Assembly: GCA_030150505.1 (NCBI GenBank)
Contig: JASLFS010000061.1
Coordinates: forward strand, 1-9,004
DNA length: 9,004 nt
Reading direction: 5' to 3'
From: Vitreoscilla sp.
Lineage (GTDB): Bacteria; Pseudomonadota; Gammaproteobacteria; Burkholderiales; Neisseriaceae
The notes under the pieces are model-generated. The model did no database searches. It had not been told where the DNA came from and worked only from the letters and a program-made list of their open reading frames with translations. Position numbers and translations under genes: made by a program. Position 1 is the stretch's first letter, and every line of letters starts with the position of its first letter. Of this stretch, positions 1 through 5,819 are shown piece by piece.

Positions 1-81
1 CATCCCGAACAGGACCGTGAAACGACTTTGCGCCGATGATAGTATGGATTCCCATGTGAAAGTAGGTCACTGCCAAACGCC
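1..81 (+). rRNA. rrf: 5S ribosomal RNA, 3' part only
   Basis: This is the last roughly 80 nt of a 5S rRNA; the 5' part lies before the window. The conserved loop segment CATCCCGAAC, the following GTGAAACG, the GCGCCGATGATAGT stretch and the closing GTAGGTCACTGCCA are all present. The GAAAGTAGGTCACTGCC ending is of betaproteobacterial (Neisseria-like) type. The mature 3' end is placed near base 81, just before the terminator, and could be off by a few bases. It implies that a whole rRNA operon lies immediately to the left. Confidence 0.93.
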
Positions 82-88
82 TTATACT

Positions 89-118
89 AAGCCCCTAGCT
101 ATTGCTAGGGGCTTTTTT
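89..118 (+). terminator. Intrinsic terminator of the rRNA operon
   Basis: A perfect 9-bp GC-rich stem (91-99 pairs with 104-112) has a 4-nt TATT loop and is followed directly by six Ts (113-118). An AA before the stem can also pair with the first two Ts. It begins 10 bases after the 5S end, as expected for the end of an rRNA transcription unit. Confidence 0.95.
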
Positions 119-129
119 ACGTTTGAAAT

Positions 130-194
130 AACCAAAACAATCAAAACAACCAAAACAACCAAAACAGCTCAGATAATACCAAAATAACCAAAAC
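130..194. repeat. 9-bp tandem repeat, AACCAAAAC type
   Basis: Four contiguous 9-bp units occupy 130-165: AACCAAAAC, AATCAAAAC, AACCAAAAC and AACCAAAAC. After an 11-bp interruption two more units, one degenerate, occupy 177-194 (TACCAAAAT, AACCAAAAC). The tract lies in non-coding DNA just past the rRNA terminator. A 9-bp unit would not shift a reading frame, and there is no gene here for it to control. Confidence 0.85.
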
Positions 195-227
195 TGTAAT
201 GGTTCACTGATCTGGAACACATTGTTA

Positions 228-247
228 GAGTGTTATGATTAACACTC
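228..247. repeat. Perfect 8-bp inverted repeat with 4-nt loop
   Basis: GAGTGTTA (228-235) and TAACACTC (240-247) are exact reverse complements around TGAT. No T-run follows on either strand, so it does not look like an intrinsic terminator. No gene starts beside it. The rest of the spacer (about 195-387) shows no coding potential or RNA gene that I can recognise. Confidence 0.6.
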
Positions 248-387
248 AACAACGGGTAAAACTAGAGCCTAGCTGATAAGGGTACTTGATCAGCAATAAC
301 CTGAAGGATTAATGACTTAGCAATGTGCCATTTATAAGTGAATTTTTAAGCTGTATGTTTTTTAACTTTAGCTGTTTAGCTAGTAGC

Positions 388-972
388 TTATGTCCAACAC
401 AGTGTACCTTTACAAATATCATAGTATGCGGCTAGTACAGCTAATTCAAAGCCATCCTCTTGGTGTAATAGATTTAATTTTTCTAAACTTTGCCGAATGG
501 TTGCAGCTGTTGCTTTGGCATGATTGATGGTTGAATCTTCAATATCACCATCTTCAATCACATGCTCGTCGATTTTTTTTACAATTTTTCTAAGTGGCCC
601 TTTTTCGGTTTTATCAGTATGCGCTGCTGTTACTGCTCCACAAAGGCTGTGCCCTAAAACAACGACTAATGGTGTTTTTAAGTATTTTATAGCGTATTGA
701 ATACTTCCTAAAACGGCATCATCGCAAACATTGCCTGCATTTTGGATGACAAACAAATCGCCAATATATTGATCGAATAATATATCAGCAGAAACCCTTG
801 CATCAGAGCAACAAAGGACAACTGCGTATGGGTTTTGTCCTTTTTCAAATTCATGTAGTGGGCGAATATGATGTTGAAGTTCACCGTGCTCTCTTTTTAA
901 AAATCGTTGGTTGCCTGCTTGAAGAACCTGTAATGATTCTTGCCAAGTACGTTGTTTCATGTTGCTGTCCAT
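388..972 (-). CDS. can: Beta-class carbonic anhydrase
   Basis: This gene encodes a cytoplasmic zinc enzyme interconverting CO2 and bicarbonate. At 194 residues it is slightly shorter than E. coli Can (about 220). The beta-class signature is complete: CSDARV at 55-60 gives zinc ligand Cys55 and the Asp57/Arg59 dyad, and HSLCGAV at 108-114 gives zinc ligands His108 and Cys111. The QNAGN segment at 77-81 and the C-terminal YYD...G pattern also fit. The first Met (970-972) has no clear Shine-Dalgarno sequence. Met5 (958-960), preceded by TGGA, is an alternative start. The gene converges on the rRNA operon and diverges from the 135-residue gene. No clear terminator was found after its stop. Bicarbonate is a substrate of CarB further along, which is a metabolic but not an operonic link. 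A CynT role cannot be excluded, but no cyanate genes are nearby. Confidence 0.93.
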   Translation of the reverse strand: MDSNMKQRTWQESLQVLQAGNQRFLKREHGELQHHIRPLHEFEKGQNPYAVVLCCSDARVSADILFDQYIGDLFVIQNAGNVCDDAVLGSIQYAIKYLKTPLVVVLGHSLCGAVTAAHTDKTEKGPLRKIVKKIDEHVIEDGDIEDSTINHAKATAATIRQSLEKLNLLHQEDGFELAVLAAYYDICKGTLCWT

Positions 973-1158
973 TTTCAGAATAAATTATCTTCAGTCACTA
1001 CTTTCTTAGATTTTAAAGTTTCTAATATAAAAATCATAGGAAAGCTAAGGGGTTTATGGATATAAATCAAATATAAGGTATCACTAAATGAATAAAAAGT
1101 ATTGATTTGGAAAATGACGATGATTTTTTTGAATGAAAAATTAAGGCATTTTTAAAAT

Positions 1159-1196
1159 TTGAATAACTTGCAAGCAATAAAGATAATGATTATTAT
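1159..1196 (+). promoter_or_regulatory. Sigma70-type promoter(s) for the 135-residue gene
   Basis: Two overlapping promoter readings both have a 17-bp spacer. The first is TTGAAT (1159-1164) with GATAAT (1182-1187). The second is TTGCAA (1168-1173) with TATTAT (1191-1196). Each has a 4/6 match to the -35 consensus and a 5/6 match to the -10 consensus. Either would start transcription shortly before the ATG at 1219, and both -10 boxes lie inside the Fur-box candidate. Confidence 0.55.
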
Positions 1197-1200
1197 TAAT
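1182..1200 (+). promoter_or_regulatory. Candidate Fur box
   Basis: GATAATGATTATTATTAAT matches the classical 19-bp Fur consensus GATAATGATAATCATTATC at 15 of 19 positions, including the whole first nine bases. It covers the likely -10 region and ends 18 bp before the ATG of the downstream gene, the usual placement for repression by iron-loaded Fur. The caution is that AT-rich intergenic DNA can resemble a Fur box by chance. Confidence 0.55.
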
Positions 1201-1218
1201 AAAATTTAAGGAATAAAT

Positions 1219-1626
1219 ATGAAGCTTGAGATTCTCGATATCAGTAATTTACCATTAGTTAGGGTGCAGAAATTTCCAGAAACAATGGTTGAAATTAAGA
1301 CTTGGATTGATGAGATAGAATACGTGATTTCTCTCGGTTCTGGTTATTCTTTGTATTATCCATCTGTTGAGGTGGTTTCAGAAAAAAACCGAGATATTGT
1401 TTTGGGGAGAAGATTACTTTCTTTATGGCTTAAGCGAGGTAAAGAACGTTTTCGTGAGTCGTTTAAATCAATCATAGCCGTTGCAATTGATGAAGAGCAC
1501 CATGTGCAACTGCAAGAACTGGCGCCCACATTAGCAGGCATTTATGGCGTACCTTGTTATGTTGCAAGGAATGAGCAAGATGTTCAACAAGCTGTTAAAA
1601 TTTTTGAGAATCTATTTTTCGTTTAA
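1219..1626 (+). CDS. Unrecognised 135-residue protein, possibly iron-regulated
   Basis: I do not recognise this family. The start at 1219 is well supported by an AAGGA Shine-Dalgarno at 1208-1212, six bases upstream. The protein has no signal peptide, membrane segment or Cys/His metal motif; its only cysteine is in VPCYV near residue 115. It reads as alternating strands and helices. An N-terminal part (1-60) has hydrophobic strands such as LPLVRVQ and YVISLGSG. A basic, charged helix with the WLKRGKERF segment lies around 70-80. A strand-helix-strand-helix end follows (SIIAVAID at about 84-91, YGVPCYVA at about 110-117, then a final helix). That ending loosely resembles STAS/SpoIIAA-like or small Rossmann-like folds, which is only an impression. 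It is transcribed from a promoter overlapped by a Fur-box candidate, which hints at a role in iron limitation. speA begins 93 bp later, so readthrough is possible. Confidence 0.85.
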   Translation: MKLEILDISNLPLVRVQKFPETMVEIKTWIDEIEYVISLGSGYSLYYPSVEVVSEKNRDIVLGRRLLSLWLKRGKERFRESFKSIIAVAIDEEHHVQLQELAPTLAGIYGVPCYVARNEQDVQQAVKIFENLFFV

Positions 1627-1663
1627 TTACATGAAATGATTACTTAAAAGTCTTGGTATCCGT

Positions 1664-1669
1664 TACAAT
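1664..1669 (+). promoter_or_regulatory. Possible -10 element for speA
   Basis: TACAAT matches the sigma70 -10 consensus at 5 of 6 positions and lies 50 bp before the speA ATG. No convincing -35 element stands at 16-18 bp upstream, so this is weak; speA might instead be read from the promoter of the preceding gene. A short dyad (CTCAC at 1680-1684, GTGAG at 1694-1698) lies between this box and the start codon. Confidence 0.3.
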
Positions 1670-1719
1670 CAATGATGTTCTCACTTATGTGATGTGAGTA
1701 ATTTTGATTAGGATACAAA

Positions 1720-3615
1720 ATGACTTGGAGTGTTGATAAAAGTGCTAGTGTTTATGGTATTTCTCACTGGGGTGACGATTATTTTGCCATTAATGCTGCA
1801 GGTCATGTGGTGGTTAAACCAAGAGCAGACCAAGAAGTTTATATTGATGTATATCGATTAGTTGAAGAGCAAGTTCAAAAAGGATTGGACTTGCCAATGT
1901 TGTTACGTTTCCCTGATATTTTACAAGATAGGGTTAAGCGCTTATGTCATGCTTTTAATAAAGCAACTGAAAAAAATGATTATGCAGGCCAATATACTGC
2001 AATTTATCCCATTAAAGTAAACCAGCAAGAAAGTGTTATTAAGAATATTATTGAAACTCACCAGTTTTCAGATATTTCAATTGGTTTAGAAGCGGGTTCT
2101 AAGCCAGAATTAATGATTGTTTTGGCTTTTGCACCCATTGGTGGAACCATTGTTTGTAATGGTTATAAAGATAGAGATTTTATTCGCATGGCTCTAATGG
2201 GGCAAAGGTTAGGGCATCAAGTTTATATTGTCATCGAGCAAGAATCTGAAGTAGATTTAATTATTGAAGAATCTTTGAAAATGGGCATACAAGCCAATTT
2301 AGGTTTACGTGTCCGTTTGTCTTCTTTGTCTTCTAGTAAATGGGCAGATACGGGTGGCGATAAAGGTAAGTTTGGATTATCAGCTAGTCAGCTGTTAAAT
2401 GTGTCTAGAAAATTATTAGATGCTGGGTTAACGGATACGGTTAAGCTCATGCATTTTCATATGGGCTCCCAGATTGCCAATTTGAATGACTACCGTTTAG
2501 GGTTTAGAGAAGCGTTGCGTTATTATGCAGAGCTACGAGATATGGGCATGCCATTGACCCATATTGATGTGGGTGGTGGATTGGGTGTGGATTATGATGG
2601 AACCAATTCTAGAAATGCGAGTTCTATTAACTATTCAATGAGTGAATACGCTCACGTAATTATCAGTATGCTAAAAGAATACTGCGATGAGAATGATATT
2701 CCTCATCCACATGTTTTTTCTGAATCTGGTCGTGCGATGACGGCGCATCATGCTGTTTTGGTTATGAATGTGACTGAAGTGGAAAGTTTGCCTAGTAATA
2801 TTCCGGTTTTATCTGAAGAAGAGTTAGAGAATTTCTCTTTTCCAACACGTCGGTTGTTTGAATTTTTACAAAGTAATGATTCGGAAATGGTCACAGAAGT
2901 TTACTATCGAGTGACTCACTTTATGAGTGAAGCGAATATGCTTTATTTAGAAGGTAAAATTTCCTTAGCAGAGAAAGCCATTGCAGAGCAAGTTACTTCT
3001 GTATTGTGTCAGCGGTTATTGAAACAACTACATGCTTCTCAGCGCTCGCAGCGACAAGTATTTGATGATTTAACTGATCGCTTGGCTGATAAGTATTTTT
3101 GCAATTTCTCAGTCTTTCAAAGCTTGCCTGATACATGGGCAATTAATCAAGTATTGCCAATTATGCCTTTGCACCGATTGGAAGAAGAGCCAAATCGCAG
3201 GGCTGTATTGCAGGACTTAACATGTGATTCAGATGGAAAAGTATCACAATATGTTGACTCGCAAAGTATTGAAAGCAATATGCCGATACATGAATTTCGT
3301 GAGAAAGAGCCATATTTGTTAGGTGTTTTTTTGGTTGGCGCTTATCAAGAGATCCTTGGGGATATGCATAATTTATTTGGTGATACAGATTCAGTGAATG
3401 TGTATGTGACAGATGATGGGCAAGTCGAGCGACGTGGCTTGGATATGAAGGATACAATTGAAGACATGCTTCATTATGTTCATTTATCTGCGAATGATGT
3501 GTTGAATCAGTACGAGCAAAAAATACGCTATGCTAAATTAAGCGAGGAAGATCGGAAAAGTTATTTTGCTACTTTTTGTCATGGTCTAAAACAATCATCG
3601 TATTTGCAAGCTTAA
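1720..3615 (+). CDS. speA: Biosynthetic arginine decarboxylase SpeA
   Basis: SpeA is a PLP-dependent enzyme that decarboxylates arginine to agmatine, the first step of the agmatine route to putrescine. At 631 residues it is close to E. coli SpeA (658), lacking mainly part of the latter's N-terminal extension. Fold type III decarboxylase motifs appear in order. YPIKVNQ at 96-102 has Lys99 as the PLP Schiff-base lysine. GLEAGSK follows at 122-128, then HFHMGSQ at 245-251. The glycine-rich phosphate-binding DVGGGLGVDYDG is at 283-294 and SESGRA at 334-339. TCDSDG at 501-506 supplies the active-site cysteine, and GAYQEILG is at 540-547. The start is fixed by AGGA at 1710-1713, six bases before the ATG. 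No agmatinase (speB) or agmatine deiminase gene is adjacent, so the next pathway step must be encoded elsewhere. The gene is intact. Confidence 0.97.
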   Translation: MTWSVDKSASVYGISHWGDDYFAINAAGHVVVKPRADQEVYIDVYRLVEEQVQKGLDLPMLLRFPDILQDRVKRLCHAFNKATEKNDYAGQYTAIYPIKVNQQESVIKNIIETHQFSDISIGLEAGSKPELMIVLAFAPIGGTIVCNGYKDRDFIRMALMGQRLGHQVYIVIEQESEVDLIIEESLKMGIQANLGLRVRLSSLSSSKWADTGGDKGKFGLSASQLLNVSRKLLDAGLTDTVKLMHFHMGSQIANLNDYRLGFREALRYYAELRDMGMPLTHIDVGGGLGVDYDGTNSRNASSINYSMSEYAHVIISMLKEYCDENDIPHPHVFSESGRAMTAHHAVLVMNVTEVESLPSNIPVLSEEELENFSFPTRRLFEFLQSNDSEMVTEVYYRVTHFMSEANMLYLEGKISLAEKAIAEQVTSVLCQRLLKQLHASQRSQRQVFDDLTDRLADKYFCNFSVFQSLPDTWAINQVLPIMPLHRLEEEPNRRAVLQDLTCDSDGKVSQYVDSQSIESNMPIHEFREKEPYLLGVFLVGAYQEILGDMHNLFGDTDSVNVYVTDDGQVERRGLDMKDTIEDMLHYVHLSANDVLNQYEQKIRYAKLSEEDRKSYFATFCHGLKQSSYLQA

Positions 3616-3626
3616 AGTGCAGAATA

Positions 3627-3651
3627 AGCAACCAGAGCCTTTCTGGTTGCT
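3627..3651 (+). terminator. Hairpin after speA, possible weak terminator
   Basis: A perfect 10-bp stem (3627-3636 with 3642-3651) around a GCCTT loop starts 12 bases after the speA stop codon. The position suits a terminator, but the sequence after the stem is AAATTAAAG with no T-run. It may act with Rho, or stabilise the mRNA 3' end, rather than terminate by itself. Confidence 0.5.
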
Positions 3652-3704
3652 AAATTAAAGAAGATGCTTGTTATTTTTGCATGGATTGCTTTGAATAAAA
3701 TTGA

Positions 3705-3730
3705 GCGGTCATTTTTATGAAAAATACCGC
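3705..3730. repeat. 11-bp inverted repeat with one bulge in the speA-carA spacer
   Basis: GCGGT (3705-3709) pairs with ACCGC (3726-3730), and ATTTTT (3711-3716) pairs with AAAAAT (3720-3725). Base 3710 is a bulge and ATG forms the loop. It lies between the speA hairpin and the carA promoter. Neither flank has a T-run. It could be a second, processed 3' structure of the speA mRNA or a binding site; the sequence does not decide. Confidence 0.5.
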
Positions 3731-3777
3731 GATTAATCATCATAAATAAAAAATTTAAAACAAAGCTGTTAAAGTGA

Positions 3778-3806
3778 TTGTGGAAATGATGAGCTATCGC
3801 TATAAT
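3778..3806 (+). promoter_or_regulatory. Sigma70-type promoter for carA
   Basis: TTGTGG (3778-3783) and a perfect TATAAT (3801-3806) are separated by exactly 17 bp. Transcription would start near base 3813, giving a leader of about 150 nt before carA. This is the best-formed promoter in the window. Confidence 0.75.
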
Positions 3807-3817
3807 ACATTGCTTCT

Positions 3818-3833
3818 ATGGCATGAGTGCCAT
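3818..3833 (+). promoter_or_regulatory. Small leader hairpin upstream of carA
   Basis: ATGGCA (3818-3823) and TGCCAT (3828-3833) form a perfect 6-bp stem with a TGAG loop. It would lie at the very 5' end of the transcript, just before the terminator-like hairpin. It may protect the 5' end or take part in leader regulation. I see no clear alternative pairing between it and the terminator arms. Confidence 0.4.
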
Positions 3834-3836
3834 GTC

Positions 3837-3885
3837 AAAAAGCACGTAACACTTCCTATTTTGGTTGTGTGGCGTGTTTTTTTTT
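3837..3885 (+). terminator. Terminator-like hairpin in the carA leader (candidate attenuator)
   Basis: CACGTAACAC (3843-3852) pairs with GTGTGGCGTG (3867-3876) over ten positions, with one T-G wobble and one mismatch, around a 14-nt loop. Nine uninterrupted Ts follow (3877-3885). AAAAA before the stem can extend pairing into the T-run. It lies after the carA promoter and before the carA start, so it can only affect carA expression and not speA termination alone. A 5-codon reading frame (ATG at 3832, TAA at 3847-3849) ends inside its left arm. This layout resembles leader attenuation of pyrimidine genes, but the mechanism is inferred. Confidence 0.6.
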
Positions 3886-3962
3886 AGCCAAAAAAAGATG
3901 ACTGGTGAAATTGGGCGCCGTTTTGACTCAATAAATAACACATGACAACAGGAACAGATAAT

Positions 3963-5084
3963 ATGACAACGCCAGCAATATTGGTTTTAGCTGATGGTAG
4001 TTTATTTGAAGGTACTGCCATTGGTGCAGTAGGGCAAACAGTTGGAGAAGTGGTATTCAATACTTCAATGACTGGTTACCAAGAAATTTTAACTGATCCA
4101 TCTTATGCGAAACAAATCATTACACTGACTTATCCCCATATTGGTAATACAGGGATGAATTCCGAAGATGAGGAATCTAGCAGTGTTCATGCAGCAGGTT
4201 TGGTTATTCGTGATTTACCATTGTTAGCAAGTAATTTTCGTAGCGAAGAGAGTTTAGAGGCTTATTTGAAACGCCACAATGTAGTGGCAATTGCTGATAT
4301 TGATACCCGTCGCCTGACACGCATTTTGCGCGATAAAGGCGCTCAAGCTGGCTGCATTATGGCTGGTAACGACTTGGATATTAACAAGGCGCAAGAGCTA
4401 GCCAAGGAATTTGGTAGCATGGCTGGTATGGATTTAGCAAAAGCAGTGACATGTGAGCAATCTTACGAATGGACTGAAGGTGAATGGCGTCTGGGTAGTT
4501 CATTTCAACAACCAGAAAAACAGCCATTGCATGTTGTCGCTTATGATTTTGGTGTGAAACGCAATATTTTGCGCATGCTAGCTGATCGAGGTTGTCGACT
4601 TACTGTTGTGCCTGCGACAACGCCTGCAAAAGATGTTTTAGCACTTAATCCTGATGGTGTTTTCTTATCAAATGGTCCTGGAGATCCAGAGCCATGTGAA
4701 TATGCTATTGCTGCGATTCAAGAAATCTTGGCAAATGATAAACCAGTATTTGGTATCTGTTTAGGGCACCAATTGCTAGGATTATCAGTTGGCGCAAAAA
4801 CTGAAAAAATGAAATTTGGTCATCATGGTGCAAACCATCCAGTACAAGAATTGTCTTCTGGAAAAGTGATGATTACAAGCCAAAACCATGGTTTCCAATT
4901 AAATGAAGCTAGCTTGCCTGAGAATATAGAAGTCACACATCGTTCATTGTTTGATGGTTCTATTCAAGGTGTTCGTTTGAAAGATAAATCAGCATTTTCT
5001 TTTCAAGGACACCCAGAAGCAAGTGCTGGTCCTAATGATGTTGCTTATTTGTTTGACCAGTTTATCGATAGTATGAATCAATAA
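3963..5084 (+). CDS. carA: Carbamoyl-phosphate synthetase small (glutaminase) subunit CarA
   Basis: CarA hydrolyses glutamine and passes ammonia through a tunnel to CarB for carbamoyl phosphate synthesis, serving arginine and pyrimidine pathways. From this start it has 373 residues, near E. coli CarA (382). The N-terminal CarA domain shows the family block GEVVFNTSMTGYQEILTDPS followed by LTYPHIGN. The C-terminal class I glutamine amidotransferase domain has SNGPGDP, the nucleophile elbow GICLGHQ with Cys266, and FQGHPEA with His350 and Glu352, so the catalytic triad is complete. The frame also opens at an ATG at 3942, seven codons earlier. I prefer 3963 because AGGA (3950-3953) stands nine bases before it, the 3942 start has no Shine-Dalgarno, and homologues begin at the later point. 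The gene is preceded by its own promoter and possible attenuator, and leads a likely carA-leuE-carB unit. Confidence 0.97.
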   Translation: MTTPAILVLADGSLFEGTAIGAVGQTVGEVVFNTSMTGYQEILTDPSYAKQIITLTYPHIGNTGMNSEDEESSSVHAAGLVIRDLPLLASNFRSEESLEAYLKRHNVVAIADIDTRRLTRILRDKGAQAGCIMAGNDLDINKAQELAKEFGSMAGMDLAKAVTCEQSYEWTEGEWRLGSSFQQPEKQPLHVVAYDFGVKRNILRMLADRGCRLTVVPATTPAKDVLALNPDGVFLSNGPGDPEPCEYAIAAIQEILANDKPVFGICLGHQLLGLSVGAKTEKMKFGHHGANHPVQELSSGKVMITSQNHGFQLNEASLPENIEVTHRSLFDGSIQGVRLKDKSAFSFQGHPEASAGPNDVAYLFDQFIDSMNQ

Positions 5085-5093
5085 AATAGCATT

Positions 5094-5118
5094 TTTAGGC
5101 AGCCATTAGCTGCCTAAA
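5094..5118. repeat. Inverted repeat after carA made of DUS-like arms
   Basis: TTTAGGCAGC (5094-5103) and GCTGCCTAAA (5109-5118) form a perfect 10-bp stem with a CATTA loop, ten bases after the carA stop. Read outward, the arms resemble the Simonsiella-type DNA uptake sequence AGGCTGCCTGAA at 10 of 12 (minus strand) and 9 of 12 (plus strand) positions. Neisseriaceae often use paired uptake sequences as hairpins behind genes. There is no T-run on either side, so termination here would be partial at best. Confidence 0.65.
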
Positions 5119-5137
5119 TGTTATGGGTAAGCTGAAT

Positions 5138-5785
5138 ATGTTTGGAATTAATGATTTAACTGCTTATGTTTTAGGTGTTATTGCAATTATTTTATTGCCA
5201 GGACCTAACTCAATGTTTTGTCTGACTGTTGCTGGGCAGTATGGTGCTAAAGTTGCTTATCGAGCTATTGCTGGTATTTTTTTGGGCGATAGCTTATTAA
5301 TGTTAGCAACCGTACTAGGTGCTGGCACAGTTCTTAAAACATATCCTACTATTTTTTGGGTGGTTAAATTATTGGGTGGTTTGTATTTGGCCTATATTGG
5401 CTTTAGCTTATTAAAAGCCGGTGTGCAAGCTTGGAATAAGCCAACGCCAATAGCTGATAGCGTACAAGCCAAGCTAAAAAATCCAAATGTATTTCGTCGG
5501 GCTTTAACCCTTAGTTTATTGAATCCGAAAGCAATTTTATTTTTACTATCGTTTTTTGTGCAATTTGTTGACCCAACATACGCTCATCCGATGCTGTCAT
5601 TTTTGATTCTTGGATTGATCTTACAAATTGTGAGTATGTTGTATTTGAATACATTGGTTTTTAGTGGCGTGCATTTGGTTGCCTGGTTTAAACGCTCTCG
5701 GAAATTTGCAGCATTAGGCATGAGTAGCGTTGGATCTTTATTTATAGGCTTCGCCGTCAAACTTTGGCTTGCTACAGTGAGCTAA
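5138..5785 (+). CDS. leuE: LysE/RhtB-family amino acid exporter, LeuE-like
   Basis: This is an inner-membrane exporter of the LysE/RhtB family. It appears closest to E. coli LeuE (YeaS), a leucine exporter, and at 215 residues has the same length class. Visible hallmarks are a first membrane segment containing LLPGPN near residues 19-24, GIFLGD in the second, and LGGLYLAYIGF near 79-89. The family block FRRALTLSLLNPKAIL with FFVQFVD lies at about 119-145, and GSLFIGFAVKL near the C-terminus. About six hydrophobic segments are evident. An ATG five codons earlier (5123) is possible, but it has no Shine-Dalgarno and sits four bases after the hairpin; the later Met fits the family start. The gene lies between carA and carB on the same strand, 34 bp before carB, and is probably co-transcribed. 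LeuE specificity is inferred from similarity; other neutral amino acids are possible substrates. Confidence 0.88.
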   Translation: MFGINDLTAYVLGVIAIILLPGPNSMFCLTVAGQYGAKVAYRAIAGIFLGDSLLMLATVLGAGTVLKTYPTIFWVVKLLGGLYLAYIGFSLLKAGVQAWNKPTPIADSVQAKLKNPNVFRRALTLSLLNPKAILFLLSFFVQFVDPTYAHPMLSFLILGLILQIVSMLYLNTLVFSGVHLVAWFKRSRKFAALGMSSVGSLFIGFAVKLWLATVS

Positions 5786-5819
5786 ACATAGAGAATACTG
5801 AAATTAAGAAGAGAATATT

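Noticed and set aside
272..294. GCTGAT...ATCAGC inverted repeat in the first spacer
   Set aside because: Only six base pairs around an 11-nt loop, within what chance would give in a spacer of this size.
346..390. Possible terminator for the carbonic anhydrase gene, from TAAGCT/AGCTTA and TAGCT/AGCTA repeats
   Set aside because: The stems are 5-6 bp and AT-rich, the longer one has a very wide loop, and no T-run follows on the minus strand.
1111..1160. Short frame starting with ATGACGATG in the divergent spacer
   Set aside because: Only about 13 codons in very AT-rich DNA, with no convincing ribosome site or recognisable peptide.
3161..3457. 98-codon minus-strand frame inside speA
   Set aside because: It lies wholly antisense to the conserved C-terminal part of SpeA, has no ribosome site and no recognisable motif. 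It is a shadow of the real gene.
3692..3704. TGAATAAAATTGA resembling half of an ArgR operator upstream of carA
   Set aside because: The spacing between TGAAT and the second half is one base short of the ArgR consensus and the second half has a mismatch. It also lies about 75 bp upstream of the -35 box with no second copy.
3898..3945. 15-codon frame ending in TGA that overlaps the 3942 ATG of carA
   Set aside because: It has no Shine-Dalgarno, and the 3942 ATG is not the preferred carA start. The overlap is probably accidental.
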